Below are positions 26,959 to 35,513 of a DNA stretch of 64,000 nt, in pieces. The notes under the pieces are model-generated. The model did not search any database. It saw only the letters and a program-made list of their open reading frames with translations, and was not told the origin of the DNA. Where the stretch lies: positions 1-64,000 of the forward strand of contig JBCBSS010000008.1 of assembly GCA_039819065.1 (NCBI GenBank), given 5' to 3'. Positions within the stretch are counted from its first letter, which is position 1. Every line of letters begins with the position of its first letter. The DNA is from JBCBSS01 sp039819065 (GTDB lineage: Bacteria > Bacteroidota > Bacteroidia > Cytophagales > Cyclobacteriaceae). The translations under genes and the position numbers were made by a program.

Positions 26959-27537
26959 TCAGTTTTTAGTTACGGGTGGTAATAAAGCAGTGGGTCTTCT
27001 ATCTGCCGTACACATGTTGTTGTCAGCAGGTCGGACACCGAAATAAAGGTTACCCTGGTCGTCCAACGCCAACAGGTCATGGTCTTCATGACAATCAGCC
27101 ACGGAAGGCCATAAAGCACAACCATCTTTCGAGATGTCCTTCTCCACGTGAGGTTTTAATCCACACTCCGATAGGCCAAAAGCCTGGATCAGTTCTGGGT
27201 TATCAGTTTTTAAAGTGACATACTTTTTGTCTTCGTAGAATACCGCCTCGTACGCTTTCGTCACTTTCGACTTGCTTAGGACTTGGTATGTACCGTGTGT
27301 ACGGAATTCGAATACCTGATTCTTCATATCAGGATCAAGGGCGAGCACAAACCTTAAAGTCCAATGGCCATCACTGAAAGAGAATTCGCGGGTACCGAAT
27401 GTTCCTCGCCCCCAACCTTCAGCCTGCTGACTGACATAGGTTCCGGAAAGGTTTTGCAACTGTTTCTTTGTGCCCTGAGCAAAAGCCATGGTGCTTATTG
27501 CCAGGCAGAGCATAGAGATTTTGAAAGTTTTCATCAT
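26959..27537 (-). CDS. Secreted protein of unknown function (possible APCDD1-like fold)
   Basis: 192 residues with a clear signal peptide (MMKTFKISMLCLAISTMAFA, cleavage likely before QG). The mature part has LSGTYVSQQAEGWGRGTFGT, then FSFSDGHWTLRFVLALDP and HGTYQVLSKSKVTKAYEAVF. These recall the APCDD1-type beta-sandwich, but I am not sure of it. Four cysteines lie in the last third (around CGL, DGCALW, DCHEDHD and MCTADRR), possibly two disulfides. It is followed by the STAS-like gene with a 1-bp gap. Confidence 0.65.
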   Translation of the reverse strand: MMKTFKISMLCLAISTMAFAQGTKKQLQNLSGTYVSQQAEGWGRGTFGTREFSFSDGHWTLRFVLALDPDMKNQVFEFRTHGTYQVLSKSKVTKAYEAVFYEDKKYVTLKTDNPELIQAFGLSECGLKPHVEKDISKDGCALWPSVADCHEDHDLLALDDQGNLYFGVRPADNNMCTADRRPTALLPPVTKN

Positions 27538-28093
27538 GAATATGAGTTGGTTTTAGCTTCTGACAATTAAGCCGCGCCAAACGGATGAAAATTTTCAAAA
27601 AAGTTTTGGATAGAGGTATAGAACGATTGTTAACTGATGTTGATTTTGGATGCCAAATGTTGGTAGTTGGAGATTGAAAGTTAGAAGTTGAATGCTAGAA
27701 ATAATTAGAAATAGGTAGAAACAAATAGAAATAAAAGGATTGGTGCTAAACACGGTTCGGATAACCGAATTTTAAGCTGTCACCCTTTAGAGGGGTTAAG
27801 GGCAAGACACACTTAGAGATTCCCTGGATTCGTTCTTACGTCACGAACCATGGAATGACGGTAGAAGCTATTCTAGCAATCATTACGATCCGTAAGGGGA
27901 CGAAGCAATCCAGTGGAATAATTACAAATTTGAGAATTACGAATGAGTCAACTACGTTTTTGATAGCCAATAAGATGCTGCCCAGAATGACCAGCTACAT
28001 TAAGACTCACCAGAACTAACACATCATCTAATTATCGCATCATCATACCATCCAATTATCAAATCATCGTACCATCAAATAATCATCTCATCA
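27538..28093. repeat. Intergenic repeat mosaic
   Basis: No gene is visible. It holds AAATAATTAGAAATAGGTAG-type pieces (about 27690-27735), the GATTCCCTGGATTCGTTCTT...GGAATGACGG repeat (27817-27860), an ATTACGATCC...GAAGCAATCCAGT piece (about 27879-27913) and an ATCATC-rich tract (about 28020-28095). Confidence 0.7.
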
Positions 28094-29452
28094 TCATCTA
28101 CCAAACACAATCACCTTCTCATTGGCAAAGGCCCTAATACCTGCCTCTCCCATTTCACGACCATAACCAGAATGTTTAATACCTCCGAATGGCACTCTCG
28201 GGTCTGATTTCATAAAATCGTTGATAGCAATGGCGCCAGTTTCGATCTTAGTAGCAAAGTCAATAGCGTGCTGTTCATCGCCACTCCAAACAGCACCACC
28301 TAGACCAAAATCGGTGTTATTGACAGCAGTAAGGAGCTCTTCCTCCGACTTATAAGGAATCAAATTAATCACCGGACCAAACACCTCTTCCTGATTGACC
28401 AGGTTATCTGCAGCACTCACTATTAGAGTAGGCTGAAAAAACGAGCCTGCTGCTTCCCCTCCCGCTATTTTCTGGGCACCATGGCTTACCAATCTTTTCA
28501 CTTGGCTTGCAAGTTGATCTGCAAACTCCAACTTCGAGATGGGACCGACATCGGTTTGGTTGTTCATCGGATCACCAATTTTCAGCGCATTTAATTTCGA
28601 TTGGAGATGGTTAACAGCTTCATCCAAAATTACTTCTGGTACAAAAACCCGCTTCGCCGCTATGCATGACTGTCCGGCGTTAAGTATCCTGGACTCAAAG
28701 GCCGCATCTAACGCTTGCCCTACCGGAGCATCATCCAACAAAACAAAGACGTCGGAGCTACCCAATTCTAATACTGACTTCTTCAAGTGTTTACCCGCTA
28801 AACCTGCCACGGCTTTACCGGCATTGGTACTGCCTGTAACACAGACCCCTTGTATGGCCGTATGAGCAATGACCGTTTCTACCTGTGGTATGTCAATGAT
28901 TAGGGTTTGAAAGATATTGGGGATGATATTTTCTTGCTCAAATAATGACGCAATGGCGAGCCCACAGCCAGTAGAGTTGGGTGCATGCTTTAGCAATGTC
29001 ACATTGCCTAGCAGTAGATTGGGAATGATATATCGGAATACTTGCCAATAAGGGAAATTCCATGGCATAATGCCGAAAACCACTCCGGTCGGTTCCAAAG
29101 CATGAATTACCTGCTTATCACCCAGATCTTCGACGCATGTCTTCAGCAGATCATCGGCCGCATCCAGATAGAAATCGCAAAGCCAAACACATTTTTCTAT
29201 TTCGCCAATCGATTGCGTAATAGGTTTACCCATTTCATTGGTGATCAGCTGAGCATGCGTTTGCTTCTCCATTTCAAGTCTCAGCTTGATTTTGTTAACC
29301 GCCATTTTGCGCTCCGCTAATGTTCTAGCCTTCCAATGGCTGTAAGCTTCAGCCGAGGCATTCAGCCTATTAAGCAATGCCTGCTCCGAAAGGAATTGAT
29401 AACTGGCTGTCGGTTGTTGGGTAAAGGGGTTTATCGTTTGGAAGCCTTGCAT
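28094..29452 (-). CDS. NAD(P)-dependent succinate-semialdehyde dehydrogenase-like aldehyde dehydrogenase
   Basis: About 452 residues from the ATG at 29452 (MQGFQTINPFTQQP), which matches the usual start of this family; an upstream in-frame ATG at 29497 would add 15 residues of no family character. Family marks are MPWNFPYWQVFRY, the catalytic Glu in SVLELGSSDVFV, the catalytic Cys in NAGQSCIAAKRVF, and the C-terminal PFGGIKHSGYGRE. The enzyme oxidises succinate semialdehyde to succinate or a related aldehyde to its acid. It stands alone with repeats downstream. Confidence 0.92.
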   Translation of the reverse strand: MQGFQTINPFTQQPTASYQFLSEQALLNRLNASAEAYSHWKARTLAERKMAVNKIKLRLEMEKQTHAQLITNEMGKPITQSIGEIEKCVWLCDFYLDAADDLLKTCVEDLGDKQVIHALEPTGVVFGIMPWNFPYWQVFRYIIPNLLLGNVTLLKHAPNSTGCGLAIASLFEQENIIPNIFQTLIIDIPQVETVIAHTAIQGVCVTGSTNAGKAVAGLAGKHLKKSVLELGSSDVFVLLDDAPVGQALDAAFESRILNAGQSCIAAKRVFVPEVILDEAVNHLQSKLNALKIGDPMNNQTDVGPISKLEFADQLASQVKRLVSHGAQKIAGGEAAGSFFQPTLIVSAADNLVNQEEVFGPVINLIPYKSEEELLTAVNNTDFGLGGAVWSGDEQHAIDFATKIETGAIAINDFMKSDPRVPFGGIKHSGYGREMGEAGIRAFANEKVIVFGR

Positions 29453-29580
29453 AGATTCGAAATTAGTCAATAAAGCAATGCCATTGAAAGTCAACATGCT
29501 TTCAATGGCATCAAGTTTAAGATTTTTCCGCCGTCGCTGGAGTTGTCTCCAACGAACCTCAAGTGAGATTTGGCAGTTAA

Positions 29581-30252
29581 TTAATTACCTAGCGCGCTGA
29601 TCATCTTTTCAGCCACACCCTTAGCCGAAGCAGGGTTTTGACCGGTGATCAATCGACCATCTGCAATGCTATGAGGTTGCCAAGGCTCCACTGACTCAAA
29701 TTGAGCGCCTTTATCTACTAGCGCACTTTCAAGGAGGAAAGGCACGTCATCTTTTGCATAGCCTTCTTCTTCGGCATTGCTGAATGAGGTGATCTTCTTG
29801 CCCTGCACTAATGGTGTTCCGTCACTTAAGGTCACATTCAAAAGAGACACCGGGCCATGACATACAGCACCTACAACGGCACCACGGTCATAAGTTTCTG
29901 CAATGGCTTTTTGTATGCTTTGATTATCAGGCATGTCGACCATTGGGCCAAGACCACCTGGCACGAATATCGCGTCATAGTTCGCAACATCCACATCCTC
30001 GATCTTCTTGCTTTGCTTCATTAGTTGAAGCCCTTCGCCCTGCAAAAAGGCAACATTAAGAGGATCATCAGTCAATTCAAGACCGTCGATAGGTGGCTCC
30101 CCTCCTGTAACGCTGGCAAAATCTACTTCGTAATGCTTGTCAGCGAATTCTGCATATGGGTGAGCGACTTCTGGCAAATAGTTTCCTGTTTTTCTGCTGT
30201 TCGGGCCTATCTCATTGGCACTAGAAACAATGAATAAGATTCTTTTTGACAT
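29581..30252 (-). CDS. Type 1 glutamine amidotransferase-like protein (DJ-1/PfpI family)
   Basis: 223 residues from MSKRILFIVSSANEIG at 30252. An in-frame ATG ten codons upstream falls inside an inverted-repeat element and is rejected. The nucleophile elbow is AVVGAVCHGPVSLLN with the reactive cysteine, and ITGQNPASAKGVAEKMI closes the domain. Family members act as glyoxalase III-like or chaperone-like stress proteins. A catalytic Glu is present early (GGEPPIDG region). The neighbouring quinol-monooxygenase gene upstream is on the same strand, and both may respond to reactive aldehydes or quinones. Confidence 0.9.
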   Translation of the reverse strand: MSKRILFIVSSANEIGPNSRKTGNYLPEVAHPYAEFADKHYEVDFASVTGGEPPIDGLELTDDPLNVAFLQGEGLQLMKQSKKIEDVDVANYDAIFVPGGLGPMVDMPDNQSIQKAIAETYDRGAVVGAVCHGPVSLLNVTLSDGTPLVQGKKITSFSNAEEEGYAKDDVPFLLESALVDKGAQFESVEPWQPHSIADGRLITGQNPASAKGVAEKMISALGN

Positions 30253-30274
30253 TTTCTTGGGGTTTAAATGAGAG

Positions 30275-30408
30275 TGTCTCAAAAGCCGATTTTAATGTCA
30301 TCCCGATCAATCGGTATGAGAAATCTTACTCCCTTGAAAATCAATACTTTAAATCGAGTAAGATTTCTCTCCCGACCCGTCGGGATCGAAAAGACAGCTT
30401 TTGAGACA
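30275..30408. repeat. 134-bp nested inverted-repeat element
   Basis: The outer ends TGTCTCAAAAGC (30275-30286) and GCTTTTGAGACA (30397-30408) are exact inverse complements. The inner arms GAGAAATCTTACTC (30319-30332) and GAGTAAGATTTCTC (about 30355-30369) are also exact. The inner part resembles the AGAAATCT repeat family seen elsewhere in the window. It has the layout of a small MITE-like unit. Confidence 0.8.
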
Positions 30409-30449
30409 GCCTCTGATTATGTTAGAAATACTTTATTAAAAACTGATCA

Positions 30450-30752
30450 TCAGACTGAAAGAGGCTTTACCCTGATCACTTCTTTTTCTGCTAGTAAAGA
30501 GATGGCTTTTCCTGCCACCAATCTTTGATAGTGATAGGATTGTTTGTGGCTTTCCACTGCCTCTTCATCCAGGTAGGCCTCGTACAAGTAAATTTGCTGA
30601 GGATCCTCGGTAGATTGGTGTACATGATAAAGGGTATTGCCCGGCTCATTGCGCGTTTCCTTTCCCATCTCATCAATGATAGAAAGCACCTCATCCAGAT
30701 GACCCGGTTTGACTTTCCAACTAACGATTAAATAGACTTGTTCTGCACTCAT
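30450..30752 (-). CDS. Antibiotic biosynthesis monooxygenase (ABM)-domain protein, putative quinol monooxygenase
   Basis: A 100-residue single ABM domain: VYLIVSWKVKPGHLDEVLSI, then ARNEPG-type KETRNEPGNTLYHVHQSTED, IYLYEAYLDEEAVESHKQS and a final strand. Proteins like YgiN oxidise quinols or act in small-molecule oxidation as dimers. It is followed on the same strand by the repeat element at 30275 and the DJ-1 gene. Confidence 0.9.
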   Translation of the reverse strand: MSAEQVYLIVSWKVKPGHLDEVLSIIDEMGKETRNEPGNTLYHVHQSTEDPQQIYLYEAYLDEEAVESHKQSYHYQRLVAGKAISLLAEKEVIRVKPLSV

Positions 30753-30866
30753 TTTTATAGAAGTTCTTTAATACAATGGGTTGTGATTAACCTTATGAAT
30801 GCAAACCTACACGCCCCGATGGCGTGAAAAATTGATCTATGATAAGATGCGCGTAGAGTGGGAAAT

Positions 30867-31565
30867 TTATCTCTTCAAACGTGCTTTCCGCACCCTGCTC
30901 AGGCTTTCAGGAGTGATGCCCAGGTAGCTAGCGATTTGGTAATTGCGTACCCTTTGTTCTATGTTGGGATATTGGTGAATGAATTGTTCATAGCGCAATT
31001 CGGCTGTTTCATGCAGATTAGAAAGAATGCGTTTTTGGAAAGCGACGAAGGCTTTCTCCAATTGCCTTCTGAAGAAATGCTCAATGGCAGGTACTTTCAG
31101 ATAGAGCGATTCTAACTGGTCTTTATGTACCATCAAAACCTCAGTATCTTCAATGCATTCTACACTAAGTACTGATTTTGCACCGGTATAATAGGCGATG
31201 TAATCACTGGCCCACCAATTTTCGACCGCAAATTGTATGGTATGTTCTTTTCCGTCTGGGTCGATCAGGAAAGTGCGTAAGCATCCCTTGATCACAAAGT
31301 ACTGGCTTTTGACATATTGCCCAGGTAGAATAACCTTGGTTTTCCTATTAAAGAAACCGGATTTGAAATGTGGAAGCGCGTTTTCAAATTCGGCTTCCGT
31401 GAATGGCGTGACTGCTGCGATATGTTGGTGTAGGGGGTGCAACGCGCGATATCTTAATATTTGAATTTGGATAAAAAGATACTGCAGGAATATTGATTTT
31501 GACAGCTTTGATTTAAATGACAATATATTTCCATATGCATATACTATGCATTTAGGTTTAAGCAT
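30867..31565 (-). CDS. Crp/Fnr family transcriptional regulator
   Basis: A cyclic-nucleotide-binding-like domain (VILPGQYVKSQYFVIKGCLR, FAVENWWASDYIAYYTG) followed by an HTH (RNYQIASYLGITPESLSRVR) at the C-terminus. Residues before LHQHIAAVTPFTEAEFE have no family character, so the true start may be the TTG at 31442. The gene is divergent from nothing obvious upstream. It could control the ABM and DJ-1 genes beside it, but this is only suggested by position. Confidence 0.88.
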   Translation of the reverse strand: MLKPKCIVYAYGNILSFKSKLSKSIFLQYLFIQIQILRYRALHPLHQHIAAVTPFTEAEFENALPHFKSGFFNRKTKVILPGQYVKSQYFVIKGCLRTFLIDPDGKEHTIQFAVENWWASDYIAYYTGAKSVLSVECIEDTEVLMVHKDQLESLYLKVPAIEHFFRRQLEKAFVAFQKRILSNLHETAELRYEQFIHQYPNIEQRVRNYQIASYLGITPESLSRVRKARLKR

Positions 31566-31631
31566 AAATCATCCACCCGACTTTAGAGGTGAGGTTCGGC
31601 AGCTATTTAATAGACTATATTCTGATTAAAC

Positions 31632-31874
31632 TTATTTCAGGCTTGTTTCCATCTCCTGTAAAACGCTTTGACACATGGCAAGCATTTTCTTCTTCTCCTG
31701 ATCATTCAACCCAGCCATGCAGTTGTTCATCATTTGTCGCATCATCCCCATCTTTTCTTCCGTTTCCATTGACGACATACACTTCTTCATCATGTCGGGC
31801 ATTCCCTCAGACATCATGGCAGCCATATCCTCGGGCTTCATTTTTTTCATCATTTCAGACATCATTGTTTCCAT
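31632..31874 (-). CDS. Methionine-rich mini-protein (80 aa)
   Basis: From METMMSEMMKKMK the protein has about 23 methionines and 3 cysteines in 80 residues, in MM pairs spaced like a coiled or helical metal-binding protein (for example MRQMMNNCMAGL). There is no signal peptide. An in-frame ATG 16 codons upstream is possible but adds no family-like sequence. I recognise no named family; soft-metal binding is inferred from composition alone. Confidence 0.6.
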   Translation of the reverse strand: METMMSEMMKKMKPEDMAAMMSEGMPDMMKKCMSSMETEEKMGMMRQMMNNCMAGLNDQEKKKMLAMCQSVLQEMETSLK

Positions 31875-32165
31875 TTTGTTATTGTTTAGGGTTAAGGAAT
31901 ATCGGTGTTCAGTAAAGTGCACAAAACCACTAGTCTATTATTCTTGCAGTTTCATTTTCGGGCTTTTTTCAATTGGCAATGCCATATCCGCACTTTCTTA
32001 CTACTATGGCCATATACAAATGCTCGATGCCCTGGCGGGTGCAAATAGGTTTGTAGTTCTGACTTTAGCAATGACCGGTGTTAGTGGAAAAACTAATATC
32101 CAGCAGTTTGCGACATTTATCAGTAAGAAGTGGTTTCTACGAGAGGCTAGTGATACGAATCAGAC

Positions 32166-32756
32166 TTAGGCCAATACTTTACCCTCATCGGCAAACTGAT
32201 GGATATGTTCTATAGAAAGCCTGTCAGTAAGTCCCTTTGCGTAGTGGATCTTTCTGATGATCATATTTTCATCAAGCAAGAATTCGGCTGGTATAGTATT
32301 GAAGGATTCTCCATCAGCCATAGGATGAATGGGTAGTCCTTTGAGTTTGGCTTTAACAGCTGTTTGTATGAAAGTGGTGAGATGGGCCATGACCGACTTA
32401 CCTCTTGAATTCTCAATACCGTAAGTCTCGTACCAAACCTTCTCAGGGTCAGAAATCAACGGAATGGGTGATATCTCATCGTGAAATGTGCTTGCTTTCA
32501 ATATCTTCTCTTTGGATTCAAAAAAGAAGATCATTTCAAGGTTCTTGGCTTTGAGCTTCTCGTATTCTTTTTGAAGATAATGCACCCTTAAGTTACAGAA
32601 TGGGCATCCTGCATGTCGGAAAAAGCCGATAAAGACACGCTTGCCTTTATAATCTTCCAGGTTAATCATACGATCAAAGACATCCTTTAATTGGAAGTTC
32701 GGTGCCTTTACATTTAAATCTAAAATTACCCTGTCTGCGTTTGCCGTTTGGTTCAT
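32166..32756 (-). CDS. AhpC/TSA-type thioredoxin-fold protein
   Basis: 196 residues. It has APNFQLKDVFDRMINLEDYK, the strand KRVFIGFFRH and a CXXC active site in GCPFCNLRVHYLQ. LEMIFFFESKEKIL and LISDPEKVWYETYG follow the redoxin order. Members reduce peroxides or disulfides in the cytosol; there is no signal peptide. The CPFC motif differs from the single Cys of classical AhpC, so a thiol reductase role is as likely as peroxidase. Confidence 0.88.
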   Translation of the reverse strand: MNQTANADRVILDLNVKAPNFQLKDVFDRMINLEDYKGKRVFIGFFRHAGCPFCNLRVHYLQKEYEKLKAKNLEMIFFFESKEKILKASTFHDEISPIPLISDPEKVWYETYGIENSRGKSVMAHLTTFIQTAVKAKLKGLPIHPMADGESFNTIPAEFLLDENMIIRKIHYAKGLTDRLSIEHIHQFADEGKVLA

Positions 32757-33404
32757 TCAACTTTTTTCAATCCTTACGTAAATTAACGAAATAATGGTTG
32801 CCTTTGGATTTGAAGAAAGAATAAAAGATGATTTTTTGATGGTTTGATGGTACGATGATTTGATAATGAGATGATGTGGTGATGAGACGGTTCGATGATG
32901 AAATGATAGTTTGATGTGGTGATGGTTTGACTAGCTTCTACCGTCATTCCATGGTTCGTGACGTAGGAACGAATCCAGGGGATCTCTTGACCCCGTATCT
33001 TTCGTCTTTCTTCTTATGTCTTACCTCTTTTGTCTTATATCTTATGTCTATTATTCAGATTCCCAAGTCTGTCCGGCACTTGTCCGTCCATTGACGGATC
33101 ACAAGGGAATGACGCTTAAATTCAATTCGTAAGTCACTTCTGTATTACTTCGTCATACCTCCCTGTCTGTCGACAGGCAGGCTACCAATGACAAGTTATT
33201 TCAATTTACTTCTATCTATTTCTACTTATTTCGATTAGCTACTGGATTGCTTCACTCATATTTCGCTAGCAATGACAGCCAGAATTGAGTTCATAGTCTA
33301 TCGTCTTACTTCTTTTGTCTTTCTACTTATGTCTTACGTCTCTACAAAAAAAGAAACCCTCCGGTCTCCCGGAAGGCTTCACATTTGACCAAAACAACCT
33401 TACT
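32757..33404. repeat. Intergenic repeat mosaic
   Basis: No gene is seen. It has a GATGATTTGATGG-type tract (about 32825-32935), an inverse copy of the GGATTCGTTCCTACG repeat (32941-32987), the heptamer tract in inverse form (about 33000-33050 and 33299-33345), GTCCGTCCATTGACGGATC (about 33082-33102) and an inverse GGATTGCTTC...GCAATGACAG repeat (33241-33278). A terminator for the fasciclin gene lies at its right end. Confidence 0.75.
33346..33376 (-). terminator. Rho-independent terminator after the fasciclin gene
   Basis: Read on the minus strand, CCTTCCGG-GAGA-CCGGAGGG forms an 8-bp stem (one G-T pair), followed by TTTCTTTTTTT. It lies about 30 bp after the fasciclin stop. Confidence 0.85.
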
Positions 33405-33899
33405 CTAATTCGGTGGTAATATCACCTTGTCTATCACATGCACAACACCATTTTTGGCCTTTACATCTGCCGCTACAACCTGAGCATCATTTATTTTTAC
33501 TTTTCCACTTTTTATCGACACTTTAATATTGCCTCCTTGTACTGTCGCTGCTTTCTGACCATTGGATAAGTCTGTAGACATTACCTTACCAGAAACAACG
33601 TGGTATTTTAGAATGGCTACCAGTTTGTCTTTGTTCTCTGGCTTAAGCAAGTTATCAAGCGTTCCAGCTGGTAAAGCAGCAAAGGCTGCATCAGTTGGAG
33701 CGAAAACGGTGAATGGGCCATCGCCTTTAAGTACATCCACCAAGTCGGCAGCTTTCACAGCAGCGACTAAAGTTTTTAGGTTTTTGTTGCCTGCCGCCAG
33801 GTCAACGATGTCTTTGGATTGAGCTTGAACTTGAGCTGAGAAAGCAAAGATTGCTATGATAGCTCCGAAAAGAATTCCTCTTAATTGTTGAGTTTTCAT
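33405..33899 (-). CDS. Secreted fasciclin-domain protein
   Basis: 164 residues with a signal peptide (cleavage near AFSAQVQA-QS) and one FAS1 domain. The H1 motif is DGPFTVFAPTDAAFAALP, followed by the conserved YHVVSGKV, and the H2 motif is NGVVHVIDKVILPP. FAS1 domains mediate adhesion or matrix binding outside the cell. It follows the anti-sigma gene by 73 bp on the same strand and is closed by a terminator, so it is probably part of that regulon, as MPT70/MPT83 are for SigK/RskA in mycobacteria. Confidence 0.93.
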   Translation of the reverse strand: MKTQQLRGILFGAIIAIFAFSAQVQAQSKDIVDLAAGNKNLKTLVAAVKAADLVDVLKGDGPFTVFAPTDAAFAALPAGTLDNLLKPENKDKLVAILKYHVVSGKVMSTDLSNGQKAATVQGGNIKVSIKSGKVKINDAQVVAADVKAKNGVVHVIDKVILPPN

Positions 33900-33972
33900 C
33901 TGTTAGTATGTTTTATGATAAAATCAAATACACACTAACTACGAGGTCGGATTTCAGTTTGGATTTATTTTG

Positions 33973-34788
33973 TTAACTTTTTTTCAAAAAACCTTTAACA
34001 AAAGTTTTGTCTATTGTGGCAATGGGTGAGCCTCCCTCCTTTTCAAGGGTCACAGCAAAGGCATTGACATCTCCTCTGATGATCTTTAATTCTTGTACCA
34101 ATTGATTGTGATCGAAAATACCTGCATCGACTGGAGGTATACCTGGTTTAATGGCCCATAATTGATACTGATGTCCATCCGGAGGTTCGGGCAGGTTATC
34201 TACGCTTATAAAAACAGCATTGGTATTCTTGTTCCAGAATACATTGGCAAAGGCCTCTGGCGCGACATCCAGTCCATCCATACGCACATGGATATTATCA
34301 TCATTGAGAAAATGAGCGATTCTTAATTTGGCGTAATCAAGCTCTTGATTGGTTCTTTCCGTCTGATCGGCGAGGAGTGTCTTTTCCTGCGCCAGTTGTT
34401 CTGCCCTGTCATTGCTTTCGCGCAACGCACCGAAGAAATATATATTGAAACCTACGCTTACCAACAGCAATAAACTGGCTGCTATTGACCAGACTGAAAA
34501 ACTGCTTTCTCTACTTCTCTCACCGAGTTGAATTTGCGGCGTAGTCGAATCTTCTTGTTTTTCTTCGCTATCAATAGTTGCCATTACATTCAATAAAACC
34601 GAGTTACTTGGCGCTTTACCAGAGACCCCGGCATATTTGACAATATCGCCTCTCAACTGATCCAATTCTACAGCTACTTCAGGATGGTCATCTGCCATTC
34701 TATCCACCGCTTTCATATCCGACTCATCAAGCTCACCCATCAGGTAAGCTTCCAAAACTCCAGATGCTATGTATTCCTTTATATCCAC
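33973..34788 (-). CDS. Anti-sigma factor, RskA-like
   Basis: 271 residues from a GTG start. The N-terminal cytoplasmic part (VLEAYLMGELDESDMKAVDR, about residues 12-75) matches the anti-sigma domain without a clear zinc motif. One membrane segment lies at about 98-117, followed by a coiled stretch and the C-terminal RskA domain with NLPEPPDGHQYQLWAIKPG and FAVTLEKEGGSP. It would hold the upstream-coded sigma factor at the membrane until released by proteolysis. The start lies 1 bp from the sigma gene stop. Confidence 0.92.
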   Translation of the reverse strand: MDIKEYIASGVLEAYLMGELDESDMKAVDRMADDHPEVAVELDQLRGDIVKYAGVSGKAPSNSVLLNVMATIDSEEKQEDSTTPQIQLGERSRESSFSVWSIAASLLLLVSVGFNIYFFGALRESNDRAEQLAQEKTLLADQTERTNQELDYAKLRIAHFLNDDNIHVRMDGLDVAPEAFANVFWNKNTNAVFISVDNLPEPPDGHQYQLWAIKPGIPPVDAGIFDHNQLVQELKIIRGDVNAFAVTLEKEGGSPIATIDKTFVKGFLKKS

Positions 34789-34789
34789 T

Positions 34790-35347
34790 TCAAATAATCT
34801 CTCTCAAATTTGTAATTGCCGCCCTCATCCTGGTCTTAACCGTGCCTAGCGGAATATCGAACTTTTCTGCGATTTCTTTTTGCGTATAACCTTGAAAATA
34901 GGCTAAATCTATCAATAATCGCTGCTTTTCCGGTAACCTTTCCACTACTTGAGCCAACAGCATTTCATCTACCTCCGGCGATTGGGCCTGGGTATCTGAT
35001 ATACTTACGATGTCAGAGGCGTTCATGGATGTTTCGGTTAGCCTGAAATCTTTAGTTCTGGTCTTGTCTATCGCCGCGTTGCGGCTGATTCGAGTCATCC
35101 AGGTAAATAAACTACCTTTATTAGTATCGTAAGAAGTACGATTATTCCAAATTTTCAACAAGGCCTCTTGCAGTACATCTTCCGCAATCCGCTCATGTTT
35201 TACTACCCTAAGGATAATGTTCATCATTACCGGAGAATAGTTCTGATAGATCAGCTTAATGGCTTCTTTATCATTTTGCCCCAGCAATCTGATGATTACC
35301 ATATCAATAGTTTCACCTTGTTTGGTATGTTGTGTCTGGGTAGTCAA
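34790..35347 (-). CDS. ECF sigma factor, SigK-like
   Basis: 185 residues from a TTG start. Region 2 is at about 25-95 (RIAEDVLQEALLKIWNN, LFTWMTRISRNAAIDKTRT). Region 4 is at about 130-185 (LPEKQRLLIDLAYFQGYTQK, IAEKFDIPLGTVKTRMRAA). The gene is the first of a sigma / anti-sigma / fasciclin run. It probably controls its own operon, but no promoter sequence shared by this gene and the fasciclin gene could be picked by eye. Confidence 0.95.
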   Translation of the reverse strand: MTTQTQHTKQGETIDMVIIRLLGQNDKEAIKLIYQNYSPVMMNIILRVVKHERIAEDVLQEALLKIWNNRTSYDTNKGSLFTWMTRISRNAAIDKTRTKDFRLTETSMNASDIVSISDTQAQSPEVDEMLLAQVVERLPEKQRLLIDLAYFQGYTQKEIAEKFDIPLGTVKTRMRAAITNLREII

Positions 35348-35513
35348 TCTTTTAAGGTTAATACTCCCGATAAAAATAGTATTTTAATGGCAAACGCACA
35401 TTATTAGGCTTTGTTTAAAAATGGCGATTAAGTTCTCATGCAAATGTTCGGTAGCAACAACTATATTAAGCGTAAGAATTTAGCATGTGCAATAGCTTTT
35501 GTTGGGTAATCTT

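Noticed and set aside
31717..32169. 150-codon + strand frame opposite the Met-rich and thioredoxin-fold genes
   Set aside because: The first half is the antisense of the Met-rich gene (runs of Ile/Phe/Ser from reversed Met codons). Only the last part reads protein-like, which is recorded as a low-interest finding.
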